43,489 nucleotides of DNA, taken from NCBI GenBank assembly GCA_004335635.1, contig QAXH01005443.1, positions 3,974 through 47,462 on the forward strand, written 5' to 3'. This document shows positions 1 through 13,959 of the stretch, piece by piece. The position numbers and the translations under genes were made by a program. The notes below the pieces were generated by a model that saw only the letters and a list, made by a program, of their open reading frames with translations, ran no database searches and had not been told where the DNA came from. Numbering within the stretch: position 1 is the first letter of the stretch; each line of letters starts with the position of its first letter. This stretch comes from Chloromonas sp. AAM2 (taxonomy: Eukaryota > Chlorophyta > Chlorophyceae > Chlamydomonadales > Chlamydomonadaceae).

Positions 1-343
1 GATGGACATGACGTGACAGATGGTGGTCACGTGATGTGTGCCGGTGGAAGGAGCGTAGAGCAGCTTCCACAGACTGATTGTGGGCAGGGAACGCCCGCAG
101 CTGGTAATCCACGATGCCCCAGTGTGCAAAGGAATCCAAGCAGGGCAAGGGATGACCCACCGTTTCCAACCGTCGTGTCGCCGGTTTCACGGCAGGGCAA
201 TGTGACCCTCAGGCAAGCCGCAGCTGTGCGCTAGGTGATACCTTGAGGCGCTGCTTCTAATCCTGACATAGACTTGCGAAGTTTATCAGACAGCTTCTGT
301 CCAACGCGCACAGACAGCCCGCTGGTGGCCAGCCTCCGTCGCG
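1..343. other. Upstream region of the MAP kinase gene
   Basis: No conserved coding sequence is visible here. The stretch should hold the 5' untranslated region and part of the promoter of the kinase gene that starts at 344. Short open frames on both strands have no family resemblance. I see no clear TATA box. Confidence 0.5.
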
Positions 344-2651
<2,308 letters not shown>

Positions 2652-3682
2652 ATACAAGATGTGAACGTCTAGTGTTGCGTGGCCCATGCTGATTTATCAG
2701 CTTTGCCTACTGAGCAGCAAGCAACTGGCTCTCAGCTGCGGCCATGGCAACACCACTGACACAACTCACGTGCTCTCGCACAAGTACCACGAACGCAGGA
2801 GGTCCCTGGCCGCTAGCACGCCCCTTCACTATGCTACCCTTGCACGTTTTCTGAGTGCATGTGCCATGCAACCGTGCACTTTGCGTGCGGGGAGTGATCC
2901 TGTAGCACCGTGCACACCGGCCAGTTGCAGGTTGTGATCTAATAGACCAACGTGCTGCGTCAGAAATGGCTGGCTCGTAATAGATATCTGCTGAGGTATG
3001 GTATCGTAAACAGCGAGTAGAAACAAAATTTGATACACAGCCAACTGCCCTCGAGTTTCGGAACTGCTTCACTTGTTTTTGTGCAGCTGCAATGCTGGCC
3101 TTCAGTTTGTGTCCCTGGCTTGTAAATCCAATCCAATCTGGGTTTTTTGAATTACCAGCCATGTGGTGCACAGGTCCCAGCACATGTCAATTTGCAAGCA
3201 ATTTCCCTCCGGCACGAGAACAGGGGAATAGGAATAGAGGGATGGACTTGATGTGATTGGCACGCATTCAACTCCTCTACACGAGCGAAGTGTGCACCTA
3301 TTGTGCCATACTTTCATTAGTGTCATGCGGCCACATGGTGACAAGCCTAGTGATGAAGCTGGTGACAAGCCCGTGATGCGTTACAAGGCTCGCACTCTAT
3401 CGCAGCCGTTCGTCAAAAATAGATGGCGGGCAGTCTTTAATGCGTTCAAGAGTTTTGAGAGCACCGCGTCGCCTTGCATAACGTGCCCAGCGCATTCTGT
3501 GTCTGGTGTTTTGCTCAAGAGGCGTATGTTCATACTACCTGTCCACACCCAGATGTACACTGTGTTGCATCTTGCCAGCTGCAAGCATTTAACATGCCAA
3601 GCTAAAAATGCAGGTGCCTTCCAGGCCACAAGTGAGAGGCCCTGCTCAGAACTGATCACTCATTTCACAACCGAAACCTGGC
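2652..3682. other. Convergent intergenic region, MAP kinase to PPL1
   Basis: The region lies between two stop codons facing each other and should contain both 3' untranslated regions. A TGTAA on the + strand at 3121-3125 could serve the kinase. TTACA at 3381-3385 is a TGTAA for the minus-strand PPL1 gene. No conserved coding frame is seen. Confidence 0.55.
3381..3385 (-). terminator. Candidate TGTAA polyadenylation signal for PPL1
   Basis: TTACA on the + strand reads TGTAA on the minus strand, about 300 bases after the PPL1 stop codon. TGTAA is the usual chlorophyte polyadenylation signal. The pentamer is short, so a chance match is possible. Confidence 0.35.
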
Positions 3683-5102
3683 TTAGAAAAGGAGGGTGAA
3701 GGACCTCACGCTTGTCTGAAGGCGGTCCTTCATCTTGCTCCAACGCCTCTCATTGGATCCAGTGGTCAATGTGTAGAATTTGTCTGCGCACATGACAAGG
3801 CAATTCACAGATAGGTGGTGACAGCCGAGCCAATGTGCATTTCGCGACACATGCTTGCAGTACTTAAAACAGCAAGGATCAGCTCTGCTGTAGCAATTGA
3901 TACATGAAAACATAGGTGGCAGAATTGCTGCAAACTTGCCTTTAACTGCCTGTTCCCCTGATACAACAGCATTGATCACCACAGCTGCTCGATCAGCAGT
4001 TTCTAGCAATCAGACCAAAAAATACAGAAAGAGGAGGAAGTCACGTCTCACCGTTTGCCGCTGCAACAACAGCCAGCTGGTGGCGAGTGAAGTTGGCGTT
4101 GGTGGCGGTGAACTCAAATTCATAGTAGTTCCTGCCGTTGAGCTCCCGCTGCATTCACAAACGATGGAGGAGTTGAATGATATCAGACCACCGACTGCTA
4201 AAGAGCCATGATGAGATCTCTACAACATGAGCGTCATGCAGAGAGGGGCGTGTTACTACCTAAGCGGCTGTCTTTGATGGCTGTTGCGTTGATACTGCAA
4301 TCTGAGCTTTCCTGAGCCTTATGGTGCATACCTGGGCAGTGGAGATGACCTTGACTTGCTGGCTGGGGCCGGTCAGCACCTCCGTCGCCAATGTCTCGGC
4401 CACCTGTGCATGTGTGATGTCAATGATCACCGTCATAATTTGAACAAAGCATCCAGCAGTGCCAGAGCTGCAAGTTATACACATGCTTGCAAGCGCAATG
4501 ACACGGGAAGTTGCTGGTGATTGAGTGAGACTCTGGCATCCCTCCAAGCACTCACAGTTTGGATATCACCAAATTCTGTGATGTCAGCTTTGTCTGTCTT
4601 TGTCAATGTGACGCTGACACTCTCCAAGGGCTCAACGATGTCCTTGAAGACCACATCTGTGCCATTCACTGCCACCTCTTGCCAACCGAAAGGGTACAAG
4701 AACTTGTAGCCATCGCTCAAGTCCTCAAATGGGTTGAATCCTTTGGGAGCTGCAGGAGCAGACAGGCAAGGGCTGCAGGGCTGAGAGGTGGTTGAGTTGG
4801 CCAATGCTGAGGTGGAGCTGCAATCCCACCTTTGGCTGCGGTGGCCATGCCAGGAGTTGAAAGCGCGAGAGCGATGGAGCTCGTTCCCGCCAGTAGCTGC
4901 CTCCGGCTAAGATCTGCGTGCGCGCAATCAAGTCTGGTTGGCCAAGGTTCATAATCGCGAATGGGAACTGCTCGTTTGCTGTCCCCGTACCCGAGCTGCT
5001 TGCATGCGCGATCACAGATGCTGCCCGATGGCAACGCGCTGGCCTCCCAGTGACGCTGACACACGCTTGTTTGGCCGTCGCCTGCGCAAGCGAGACAGGC
5101 AT
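3683..5102 (-). CDS. PPL1: PsbP-like protein 1, thylakoid lumen
   Basis: A PsbP-superfamily protein of the thylakoid lumen; in Arabidopsis PPL1 is needed for efficient repair of photodamaged photosystem II. Exons on the minus strand: 5102-4991, 4913-4830, 4749-4556, 4403-4332, 4148-4052, 3783-3683, with all phases consistent, giving 219 residues. Residues 1-37 are Ala/Ser/Arg-rich like a chloroplast transit peptide. Next comes a twin-arginine lumen signal, SRRQLLAG (about 40-47), a hydrophobic stretch and an Ala-rich cleavage region (MATAAKA). The mature domain starts near KGFNPFEDLSDGYKFLYPFG and includes FKDIVEPLESVSVTL, NGRNYYEFEF and FYTLTTGSNERRWSKMKDRL, blocks typical of PPL1 rather than of the oxygen-evolving PsbP itself. 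The start at 5102 is chosen because it alone yields a transit peptide joined in phase to the lumen signal. It is tail-to-tail with the MAP kinase. Confidence 0.92.
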
Positions 5103-6577
5103 TGCCGGTGATTGGCATATCCCGAATCAGAGAGGAGAGCAAAACCTGTGGCTGTGAGATTGCTCCTCACCGCTTGATGGGCGCTGGCCTGCATCTGAGT
5201 GGCGCGCAACATGATGTATTACGAGCGAGCTAGAGGTTGACGACGCAGATGGTTCCCTACCCTCCGCAATGGCCACCTTACCCCCACACAGTGATGTGTG
5301 ACCATGCCATGCTATGATAACTGGCAACTGTAGCCAGACTGTTGTTGCTGACAATGGCGGCCGTACTTGTTGTTCCGTAGTGTCATACATGTACGGTCAG
5401 GCTTTCTCATAGGAGGTTGCCCAGGTCGGGACAGTGTGTCAAAGTTTTTTGAAAGCCGTTTGTCAAGATTCCCACATCTGGGAGCCTGATCAGCAGCAGA
5501 GCTTCACTACTGGGAGCTTTACCGCTTCAAATGGAAAATTGCATGGCTTTGGCCGGCAATCAGCCAAAGTACAGGGTCTAGAGCTACAGCTTACAGTAGG
5601 TGGCCAACAAAATGGCTTTTTTTTGGTTGGTCATGTGTTCCAGTCAAGTGTATCAAACGAGTCTCTAAGTAAAAGAAACCTCAGATCTCTAGTAGTGTCA
5701 TGGTAGCCAACCACGTTGCACTGCTAGGCTTGTAGAGGCTTGATGCGTTTGCCACAAACAATTCAATCCGCTTTGAGTTGGGCAATGATTTGGACTCCGC
5801 TTTGGAGTTGGCCATGATTGCTACGGACACAATATTGGTGGTTAACAGACCCAGGGTGCAACTCCCCCTGCAGTAAAACCTTATAGGATGATCGGAACTT
5901 AGACGATTGGAAATAGGACATATCACTGTAAAAGAAAGCGCACCACCAGTCTAAATCCGCAGCAGAGGAAGAGGTCACAGATCTCGTGGTACAAATCACA
6001 AGGATGCTGACCGTAGCAACATGTCCATGTCCCAAACGTTGTATGCACATGTCCCCAACAAAGTCGGGTGTATACCGGGCCATGCACTGGTCCAAGTAGC
6101 GTTTCCAGGAATTGTCCTAGAACTGGCAAACATCTTTTGACAGGCCAGATAAACCAGCATGCAAGACTGCAGCCAGGGGGACACCTCCAACCAGGTGGCG
6201 TCATCGTTCGCACCCACATGTCAAGGGTGGTGGCAACCCAGGTATCCAATTACTCAAGCTGCGCAACCACTTTGAGCAATGGGACATTCAGCAGAACAAG
6301 AAGTCCAACAACGTCCTCATCTCGTTATTTCTAGCAAGTAACATGGACAACATACCTTTGACGACAACATGCACCTCATGACACAATTGCAGCGTTTTGC
6401 AAGTGCATTGTTTTTGAACTGTTCTGCAAGTGTTTTGTGGGCTTGCCTGTTGTTTTGTTTGTATTAGTTGTTTTGTTCATGCGTGGCGTATTGCAAAGCT
6501 ATCGGATGTGAATGTATAGCTTGAGCTGCTGGCACGCACGGCACTACAAATGGGCTCAATGGTGAACAATGTCTCGC
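5103..6577. other. Intergenic region upstream of PPL1
   Basis: No conserved gene is recognised. The 5103-5400 part should carry the PPL1 promoter and 5' untranslated region. An inverted-repeat element end lies near 6077-6131, and an 18-base sequence at 5541-5558 is identical to one in MAP kinase intron 1. The distal part should include the 3' untranslated region of the BRCT gene ending at 6578. A 90-residue + strand frame at 5434-5706 shows no family features. Confidence 0.5.
6077..6131 (-). mobile_element. Partial copy (one end) of a short inverted-repeat element
   Basis: Read on the minus strand from 6131, the sequence starts GTTTGCCAGTTCTAGGACA and continues with AAACGCTACTTGGACCAGTG. This matches the end of the full element at 40229-40404 over roughly 45 bases with few mismatches. 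No partner end is visible within 250 bases, so it looks truncated or strongly diverged. Confidence 0.55.
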
Positions 6578-9500
6578 CTAGCCAAGTTGCCCTCTTGTTC
6601 TGAGCACTTTGCTAATGAAGTCTTGTTTGACTGCTGACTGGTCTGCTCCATGGTGTGCGCTGTGGCCGGCAGCCGAGGCCCTGCTGCGCAGTAACCGCTC
6701 GTCCGGCCGCTGACTCGCGTCGTAACCGACCTACACAACACAACAGCCGCAGCGGTAGTTGGCATGTGGCATGTGGCCGTGCATGCATATGACCAACGTG
6801 CATGGACAGCTAAGACAGACGCAACAAGAAGCCCAATCCAGGCCATACTAATCACATCCTGTCACATACCACATGAGATACTGGGCCAATTGGTGTGCCA
6901 CATCTGGTTGGCCTCAAAACGATGCTTTGCAAGGCTTCCTGTGAACCGTTTGACCATGTAGGGCAGCAGAGCCTTGAGTAAACGGTACCCCCAGCCATGC
7001 TGCAACCCATGTGACCATCTGGGACTGCAGATGCTTATTGAATTGATGACGCACCTGCTGTGACATTTCCAGTTCCAACTCAGGGTTGCTGTTGTTTGAA
7101 GACCGAGTCACACGGCCCGCCTTGAGCCCCCGTCCCAGACTGTTCAGACCCCCGGCCTGGCGCTTGCTGGGCTTGCGAATCCCGCTGATCGCTGGCTTTG
7201 ACGAGACATCACCGCCCTGCTGCACAAGGGGCCGACAAGCTCACAATCAGCAGACAATCGGCACGTCAACAAGCAGCCATGATTGCTCCGTCATGGGTCG
7301 GCAAACGCCTGGCTGTACATTGTTGACAACCCCAAGTAAACACTCACAAATCAACTGCTTGGAGTACCTCGACTTCCCAGTCCGCCTTGTCCTTTGCATC
7401 CCATCCGCCAGCCACCTACCTGCCCCAAGCTACCCAAGAGCCCAGATGCACCCCCGGAGCTCCTGGAGGGTTCAGGCCCCGCGCCACTGAATCCTCCAGA
7501 GACCGCAGGCAGTCCTGACGTGCAGGGGCCGGGCGGCGGTGGGTCTGCGTGTGTGGAGTTGAGGTCGGTGCTGCCGGCCGTGCCCCGTCCATGCGTCTGT
7601 ATGAGCGCTTGGATGCTGGTGTGAAGGTCTGCAAGATCTTCGTCTCCTGCAGTGGCAAAAGCATGGCATGCAATCTGAATCGCAGCTGCAGGTTGGAAAT
7701 AGAGCTTCATGCCTTGCCCACTGGTACACCATGACATGCTGGGTCATGTCAGCCTGTCAGGTCATGCAAGGCTAGTGTCTGCTTCAAGCTATCTGAACCT
7801 CAAACTAGAGTTGATTACTATTATCAAGTCAGAACACATGAACAGTTTCGTTTGATATTATACGAACAGTTAAGAAATCACACCTGCGTCAGGGACATGG
7901 GCCTCAGGCTGTATGCACGTGTCGGCCTGCTCGTGCTGCCCAGACGCTGCATTGCCCATTTGGGGTGCCGCAGGTGCACTGGCTGAGCAGTCCCTGCTGC
8001 ATGCATCCATCTGCTGGCCAGGTAGCACAGGGACGGTGCAGGCCGCCGCCGTCCCCTGCCTGCTACCAACCACCGCCTGCTCACTGCCGTTTGAACCGGG
8101 ACCGTCCGGCTGCACTGCAGCTGGCGCCCGGCGGGAGCCCGAGTCTTGTGCAGCGTGCGAGGCGTTTGACACTAGCTGCTGCCTGCTGCCGCTGGACCCT
8201 GGAGCAGCTGGTGGGTTCAGCTCAAAGCTGGCAGTCTGGCCCACACCGCCTCGGCTGTGGCTGGAGCCAGCTGGCTGCTGGTCGGCTGCAGCGGCCGTCA
8301 CCGGCTGCAACACCTGCTTCGGTGGGTGTTGCTGCTGCGACGGGGCGGGTGCCGGGATGCCAGACGGATGTGCTTGCCTCGCTGCCAGGGGCTTGGCTGC
8401 TGCACCCTGCTCCTCTTCATTACCTTGCCTTGCAGCATCTAACGCCGTCAGCCTGAAGCCCGTGGCTGAAGTGTAGCAGACCGACTTGCTTGCCGTTCCC
8501 GCCTGTGATGCCCCTCCTTGCGTGCTGACCTGCGTGGGGCCCAGCTGCGTTGACATCCCCACGCCCCGGCTGGAAGAATTTGAATTACGCAGTAGCGGTG
8601 GCTGTAGGCGCTGAGCCAGGGCCTTGCGGGATTTCTCGCGCTGCTCTATGGTTTCCTTGTTGGGCCGGAAGCGGGACTCCCAGGCGTCAGGCACCCGGCC
8701 TGTGCGCGCCATCTGCATGACCCACTCCTCGTTGATCTGCGCGCCAGCACAGGCCATCCAGCAGCATCACAGAAGCGCAAGCAGCACCAAAGCGTATCTA
8801 ACAAGGCAGACACAGTAGGGCAGAAACTCACAATGCAGTGCACAAGCAGCTCTACCATCAGTAGGGCGCAAAGGCCAATTACCATCAACATGTTTACGTT
8901 ATCAACCAACATATTGTTAAAATGTTAGTACATTCAATGATTGGAAAATTCGGAACTCCTTTCTGTGACTAGCAGGCACGTGTGTCAATAACATGCTAAT
9001 CAAGCTTTTCCATTAACACGTCAGCATGGGATTCATTGGTGCAGCACAGCCAGAACTGGGTAGACATGCACATGGGGTCAATCGTGCGCACACCGGAACA
9101 CGCTGCGCTATGAAGGTCAAGACAGCGGGAAGCTATGCTGCATCAAGGCCAACAGCACACACAGCCTAGGCCCACGGATGAAGATTGGGCGGTCATGTTG
9201 GATTGGGAGGACGAGGGGGAGGAGCAGGAGGAGGAGGGGAAAGGAGGAAGGGGAGGAGGAGGCGTAAGAGTAGCCTTGAGCACCGAGTACAGATCTTTGA
9301 CAAGGGAGAATAAGGCCACTCTGTATATCCCAACTTGCTTTTGGTGTAAGTTGTTGCTAACATTGGTTTCCCACGATGGATCCCGTTTTCAGTATTGAAT
9401 TTGGACATATCTCCAACACTTCATTCGGTGACAAAAATCGGCAGTAACCATCAACATAGCTTCACACGCCTAACCATCGGCAATTGAATCGCAAGAGTGT

Positions 9501-12500
9501 CCAGCATGCCAGTGTCAGCGTCAGCATGTGGCCTCTCGCTTCGTCAACATTGCATGACGGACCCTGGGCATGTCAGGGGCAGTCACTGCTGATCACCATC
9601 CCCGCTTGCATAGCGGCGTCCCACAAACGTTCGCAGCCTGACTACCTTGTTTGCGCCCTGCTATGGTGTACCACAAGCTATGCCTGGCGCCATGACCCAC
9701 CATGATGGCTCCATACTTGAGGGCCACGTCATACTTTGTCAGCGCCTGCTCAGTGGCTGACACCGGCCGGCTGGGCTTGCTGGGCAGCTCAGGCAGCAAC
9801 AGGTGCGTGTTGGTGGCGCAAAAGTTGTCGGTCACTGTGGCACCTGCAGCCCCGCCATACAGACCCTCCATGTCAGGTGTGCAGCAGCAAGTTAGCAGCA
9901 TGCCTGCACATGGGCTGTACAGGGTGAGGTGAGGACCCCATGTGAGGTGAGGGATCCATGTGAGGTGAGGGATCCATGTGAGGTGAGGGATCCATGTGAG
10001 GTGAGGGATCCATGTGAGGTGAGGGATCCGTGTGAGGTGTGCCGTGGATCGCAACACACATGGCAGCAAGATCTCCCAAACACTTGCCCGTCGCCCACCC
10101 ACCCACCTAGAACGTTGAGAAGTTTGATGATGTGCCTCTTGGTGTTCTTGTTCATGATGCCTGAAACGTGAATCCTGCAGCCCACATGCCAACGTGCCAG
10201 CAACAGGTTTGCAGGGCAGGTGTGTGCCTCTCGCATGCGGCCCATGCAGTGCCGTCAAACCGGTTGGCACATGGCAAGGGGCGCAACATGCCACCCTCAG
10301 TACGCCGGGCAGTGCACAGGCTGCAGGGCGTGTGAAACAGAACGTACGGCGCGTACTGTCGCTCCTCACACTTGCAACAAGAAACGAGTCTCTCAGTCCG
10401 ATGAAAGCACGCATGCTAGCAACCAAAAGACGTGACTAGAACTTGTACTTGGCCACCATCTGATCCATCACATTCACCGCAGAATTGCAGTATCACTTAC
10501 TTTGTCTCTGCTGTGAGCGCTGGCAGTGGCACCTCAAAGGGCAGGGGCCGGTACAGGACCAGTGAGGGCTGGGCAGGGTCAAGCAGCCGGCCGCTGCCCA
10601 GGCAGCTCTCCAGCCAGTAGCCAGTCACACGGTGGTTGGCCGGCGTGCCCCTGTGAGGAACACACAAGCGGTGTCAGGCGCATGCTTGGAGCGGCTCTGA
10701 TGGACCGCAGGCCGCGAAGCATCAGGAGCTTCCCAAGAGCCTCCTGTGCACTGCAAAACTACAGGAGCTTATTTGCAACGGTGGTGGCAATGCCCCCAAA
10801 CAAAGCAAGTTGACTGTTCACTCAGCATGCACAGCATTGCTCTGGCACCATCAACTCAGCCTTCTGACCCGGCCCCTGTGCATCTGTTTCGTTCACTGCA
10901 CGTCTGCAGCCTGACCTGAAGTCCGCCGCTGTCTTCTCCAGCTCTTGCACCGTGTGCGGGTGCAGGCCGGCGGGGCACAGGGCGAAGGCCTGGCTGAGGT
11001 CCCTGACCTTCCTCAGGCTCTCGGCTGTGAACACCTGGCCGCCATGCTGCCTGCAGCACGTACGGGCCACACACGGGGCGACACGCACTGATGTGGAAGG
11101 TGACTGCACCAATTCACACTGGCAAGACATGAACTCCCACAAATGCACATTGCACATGCCGGCAACCGACACTACAGCCCTTCACTTGTGTGACCCCCTT
11201 GTGTGACCCCTTGTGTGACACCTTACATGAACAGGTACCCAGCTGCTAGGCATGCTGAGCAGCGTTTGCCTTGAACTACAGTTGTGACTAGAGGCTACTG
11301 TCCTAGAATTCATCTGATTCGCTTGACCAACTGTTGCACAGAGAAAACAGCGCGCAAAGCATTCAGGGCTGTCTAGGGAAGCTGTGCTCTTTCCATGCAG
11401 AGGCTTCGCCAATGCGCTATCAGCGTAGTGCAGCTTTCACCTGACCAGCTTGGACAGCTCCTTGTCGTGCGGCACTGCTGCCAGCGTGAACCAGAGGCCC
11501 TCCAGCGCACTGCCCCCCTCGCTGGTCAGTTTCCGCTCCTGCACCGCTGGTGCCGCTGCCTGCTGCAGCCCACTGCCGTCCGTGGCCCGGCTGCGTGTGT
11601 CCAGGCTGGCGAGGTCACAGAAATCCACAGAAGTGTTGGCGGGGCCCAGCCAGGCGGGGATACCAGTGGAGGTGGAGGGGGCGGTGCTCAGGCCACTGGG
11701 CTCCTGCATCAAGGCTCAAGCACACAGCACATCATGTGAAATCCTGACACAAAGATTTGAACCTTGGCAAACCTGAGATGGGCACTGACACAGCAGGAGC
11801 TGATGAAGCCATTGCTCGGGTCTGAAAGGAACACATTTGATTGTTCACGCCACCCGTCCCAGCTGGTGGAGCCGTCCTATCCTTGGATGGACGATCAGCC
11901 GCCGGTAAGCAGATCCTGGTCAACTAAAGCAGTAAATCGAACTACTCTCATAATGTGGATGTAGACAGGCAACATAAGCGCCTGTCTGTTATCGTAATCG
12001 TCCTTTCCTTGCCCTGTTGCTCCTTTCCCCCTGCTTGTCCCTCCCTTCCGTGGCCCTCACCGGGAGCACTGAGGTGCGTGTGGGCACACTCGCCAGGGGG
12101 AACAGGAGGCTGGGCTCCACCGGCTCCAGGCTGCGCCGCTTGGCAACACACTCGCACAGCCACTGCAGCTTTACCACCCTCACGTGCTCACGCCAATTCA
12201 TCCAGTGCTCCTTGACTTGAGACAACTCAGCCGCTGCTGGCTGCGATCCGACGATAACATGTGTCACACTCGGGCTGAGAGTCATCTCCCTTACCGCCCC
12301 TCCATGCGCTGCCAGCTGCCGAACCTGTACCGCCTCTTCGGTCGTCATGCCGACTCCATGATAGCGGACCCAGTCCAGGAACAGCCAATCGCCAGTCACA
12401 GGGTCTGGTGCAGCAGCTGCAAAGGCGCTCATTGCTGGCTTGTTCGGGGCGGGAGCAGCTTGGGCTGGCTTGCTGCTGGGGCGGCCCCGAGCTGCGGCGT

Positions 12501-13959
12501 CCGACAAGCTGCTTCCCGCTCGCTCTGTGCCGCTGGCAACGCCCTGTGCCAGGGTGATTGAGCGACCGCTGCCCGCTGGTGCGTCGACAGCGCCAGCACT
12601 GGCACCATTCGACGCAGGCTGCGTGCTCTGTGAGCTGGCCTACACACAGGTCGAGTAAAAGCAAGTGAGCTTGTATCATTATGCCTTGGTTGCATGCTTG
12701 TTTGTTGAATGTGTGCCTAGCTAGGCAGCACCTGCACATCCAATTGCAACCATTGGCTGAGCCGTTTGCTTTGCTTGAAGTGTGCTTAGCTAGGCAGTAC
12801 GTACACCCACACACATGCCGCATGCGTGATGGGCTGCACATACCTGCACGGGATGCTGACTCTCGTCCTGCCGCACACCCAGCTTCAGGCACGCATCCAG
12901 CCATGACGGGGACACGGTGAACAGGCCCCATGACTGAGCATATCTGCATACAAGGGCACACCATACCACGCTGTCCGTGAGTCACATTGCCAGCGGACAC
13001 CGGCTGATGGACGCATGCTCCCAGCTGACCTTGACATAACAAGCTGCGAGTCGGTGGACCAATCTGAGGTTGAGACTACTGTTGTGGCAGCAGGTGTGCC
13101 TCGGGTACAACTGCCACACTGAACGTCCTTGTACCATCAATACAACCCATGCATGCTGGTGCCACACACATTGAGGCACACCATGCACCCCATGCTGAGT
13201 AATGATGAGTATGCGTTGGTGGCCACCGCTGCATGCTGTAGAAGCAAGTGAGCACAGGTCTCCTGATGCGCCACTTCGCACGGTCCCCTCAAGCTGCTGA
13301 CTCACTTGTACTTTGGTTGGGTGGAGGACAAGGCTATCAAGTGTGTGCAGTCACGCTTCATGTCAGCTGAGAACTCAGCGCCTGATGCCTTGATGTTCTT
13401 GGCAAGCTGCTCTCGCTGCGCTGGCTCCATTGTGCCAGTGATTGAGATCTTGCATCCCTCCAAGCTCATCAACTGGTGGCCGTCGAAGGACACCTTAAAG
13501 GAGGATCAAAGGCACTGGATGCATGTCATTGGATTTGGTGGCCGAAGGGAACCTAAAGGATTATGAAGGCACTAGTTCCCAACCATGCATGCGAGGAGAA
13601 AATGAAGCGGTTGTGTTAGAACGTGTGCATGGCCCCACACCTTTGCTCCTTCGCCAGCACAGGCCCGAAGCCAAGAAGTCCTCACAATCATGGCCTTTGG
13701 ATTGCATTTTGTGACGGCCTGCGAGCCAGCCAGAACAGTATAGGCGGCCTTGCTGCAGCTGGGTTCTGCAATTTGATCAAAAAGTGCACACGAACGGTCC
13801 TACCAAGTACTGATGCCCAGTCACTGTGTCAGAGACAATGGCATGGACGGTTTGTGTAGCTGTATGCGTGACAGTGGCTCCCAGGCTGCTGGCAAGGTTG
13901 ACAGCCCCGTTCTCGGCGAGCTCGCTGTGCAAGAAAAGCACGACGCCCGCCAAAGCCAT
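6578..13959 (-). CDS. TopBP1/MEI1-like protein with five BRCT domains
   Basis: A nuclear scaffold that binds phosphoproteins during replication, the DNA-damage checkpoint and, in plants (MEI1), meiosis. Exons on the minus strand: 13959-13804, 13493-13306, 12943-12844, 12639-12061, 11703-11441, 11050-10916, 10650-10501, 10174-10107, 9843-9701, 8736-7884, 7685-7420, 7219-7055, 6730-6578. Phases agree throughout and give about 1072 residues. BRCT-type units are near residues 1-52 (short, without the final Trp helix), 60-143 (ends FTVSPSWLDAC), 215-320 (ends VVKLQWLCECV), 405-510 (ends RVTGYWLESCL) and 524-615 (starts KIHVSGI, contains INEEWVMQMA). Residues about 620-1072 are low-complexity, rich in Ala, Gln, Ser and Gly. 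The start is firm: a TAA lies in frame just upstream with no splice acceptor between. Five BRCTs and this length fit plant MEI1 better than the animal protein with eight or more. Small errors at exon edges are possible. Confidence 0.87.
9934..10041 (+). repeat. 18-base minisatellite inside a BRCT-gene intron
   Basis: About six tandem copies of GATCCATGTGAGGTGAGG, nearly identical, with divergent first and last units. It lies in the intron between exons 10174-10107 and 9843-9701. Because 18 is a multiple of three, open frames run through it on both strands, but these are not coding. There are no spacers, so it is not a CRISPR array. Confidence 0.95.
11185..11225 (+). repeat. Short tandem repeat in a BRCT-gene intron
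   Basis: Three copies of a 12-13 base unit (TTGTGTGACCCC and variants) lie in the intron between exons 11703-11441 and 11050-10916. Confidence 0.7.
12711..12802 (+). repeat. Two-copy local duplication in a BRCT-gene intron
   Basis: GTGTGCCTAGCTAGGCAGCA at 12711 recurs at 12780 with two substitutions, and the flanking TTG-rich sequence is also similar, giving a period of about 69 bases. The core CCTAGCTAGG is itself palindromic. It lies in a 204-base intron. Confidence 0.6.

Noticed and set aside
9934..10041. Repeat array considered as CRISPR
   Set aside because: Units are directly adjacent with no unique spacers, and the context is a eukaryotic intron.
9593..10426. 277-residue minus-strand open frame with six IPHLTW repeats
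   Set aside because: It runs through the 18-base minisatellite and two true exons in their introns' frame. The repeat peptide exists only because the unit length is a multiple of three; the real BRCT exons 10174-10107 and 9843-9701 splice around it.
11773..11821. Possible additional 49-base exon of the BRCT gene between exons 12639-12061 and 11703-11441
   Set aside because: It has plausible splice sites, but 49 is not a multiple of three and would break the frame. Direct joining of the flanking exons is in phase 0 on both sides.
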